DNA of 64,000 bases from Siculibacillus lacustris. GTDB taxonomy: Bacteria; Pseudomonadota; Alphaproteobacteria; Rhizobiales; Ancalomicrobiaceae. Each line of letters starts with the position of its first letter. The first letter of the stretch is position 1. Below the pieces are notes generated by a model. The model was not told the origin of the DNA. It saw only the letters and a program-made list of their open reading frames with translations, and made no database searches. Below are positions 63,542 through 64,000 of this stretch, one piece after another. The stretch is taken from NCBI RefSeq assembly GCF_004328075.1, contig NZ_SJFN01000018.1, positions 1-64,000 on the forward strand, read 5' to 3'. Both the position numbers and the translations under genes were made by a program.

Positions 63542-64000
63542 GGCAGAAGGCTCCTCTCGATGGGGGGACCGGCCGACAGGGCGGTCCGCAGAAAGTCGTC
63601 GAAACGCGGGTCGGCGCCATAGGCGACGTTGATCCGCAGCGCCGGGCGGCGGTCGGCGCTGCGGGTCGGATGGAACACGTCGCCGGGGGCGAGGAAGATG
63701 CTGCGGGCGGCGGCGGCGCGGCACAGTTCGAGTTCGTCGATGTGCGGCGGCAGTTCGGCCCACAGGTAGAAGCCGGTCTCGGCGCGGCCTTCGACGGTCA
63801 GTCCGAGCCCCTCGAGGGCGGCGACCGACTGGCGCCGCGCCTCCTCCAGGCGGCTGCGCAGGCGGCGCAGGTGGCGCAGATAATGGCCGCCCTGGATCAG
63901 GCCGAAGACGAAACGTTCGACGAAATCGGAGGTCGCGACCGTCGTCACCATCTTCAGATCGCACAGCGCGGCGATCGTCTCCGGGTCGGCGGCGACGTAG
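63538..64000 (-). CDS. PLP-dependent aminotransferase-fold protein, C-terminal part (5' end outside window)
   Basis: The frame is open to the right edge, and only the last 153 residues are present. The segment LKMVTTVATSDFVERFVFGLIQGGHYLRHLRRLRSRLEEAR and GLTVEGRAETGFYLWAELP with FLAPGDVFHPTRSADRRPALRINVAYG is that of the fold-I aminotransferase domain found in MocR/GntR regulators and free aminotransferases. Whether a GntR DNA-binding domain precedes it cannot be seen. Coupled to HMG-CoA lyase by overlap. Confidence 0.85.
   Translation of the reverse strand, partial: YVAADPETIAALCDLKMVTTVATSDFVERFVFGLIQGGHYLRHLRRLRSRLEEARRQSVAALEGLGLTVEGRAETGFYLWAELPPHIDELELCRAAAARSIFLAPGDVFHPTRSADRRPALRINVAYGADPRFDDFLRTALSAGPPIERSLLP

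Overview
This is a GC-rich chromosomal window from an alphaproteobacterium. Codon use, the cyclic beta-1,2-glucan synthase and the overall gene content point to Hyphomicrobiales (Rhizobiales). Several features fit a facultatively fermentative organism: two PTS phosphorelays (uncommon in this class), a D-lactate dehydrogenase, a ferredoxin-dependent 2-oxoacid oxidoreductase and a B12-dependent dehydratase microcompartment. The exact genus cannot be read from the sequence; no rRNA, tRNA, IS element, phage or CRISPR array was seen.

Layout. 1-6.8 kb (+): the end of glycerol kinase, the GlpF facilitator, a small HTH protein, then the dihydroxyacetone kinase system dhaL, dhaM (EIIA), HPr, EI and dhaK. 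The DhaM phosphorelay, one polypeptide in E. coli, is split over three genes here. 7.2-14.1 kb (-): a cobalamin-salvage operon, riboswitch-btuB-btuF-btuC-btuD-cbiZ-tonB. 14.2-16.3 kb (-): an EutJ-like chaperone and a zinc MDR alcohol dehydrogenase, divergent from the next block. 16.7-29.1 kb (+): a compact PDU-type bacterial microcompartment operon (PduU/EutS, PduV/EutP, PduA, PduB, PduCDE, PduGH, a PduK-like shell protein, PduL, a flavoprotein, PduN, PduO, PduP). It is followed by an unrecognised multi-pass membrane protein, a CDF transporter and a PocR-domain histidine kinase with an AraC-type response regulator. 33.6-38.1 kb (-): a sugar PTS (EIIBC plus an EIIA-HPr-EI fusion). 38.1-53.2 kb: an FMN reductase, the giant ndvB gene with macAB behind it, D-lactate dehydrogenase and a triple-BON protein. 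53.2-64 kb: a LysR regulator, korAB, a fused aconitase-X protein, a marR-emrAB operon, HMG-CoA lyase and a truncated aminotransferase.

How the parts fit. GlpF/GlpK and DhaKLM handle glycerol and dihydroxyacetone. The microcompartment dehydrates 1,2-propanediol and/or glycerol to an aldehyde; PduP and PduL oxidise it to acyl-CoA and acyl phosphate, and an alcohol dehydrogenase regenerates NAD+. No PduQ-type iron alcohol dehydrogenase, PduS, PduT or PduW was seen. The divergent MDR alcohol dehydrogenase has a C-terminal amphipathic helix resembling an encapsulation peptide and probably takes the PduQ role. The B12 operon and PduO supply the coenzyme, and the PocR two-component pair is the obvious candidate regulator.

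The most unusual regulatory observation is a promoter-like module, CTCGAGTAGTTTCCGA followed after a fixed 27 bases by TAG. It occurs four times as two divergent pairs, upstream of the FMN reductase and ndvB and upstream of ldhA and the BON gene. It suggests one shared regulon, possibly under a FixJ-type regulator.
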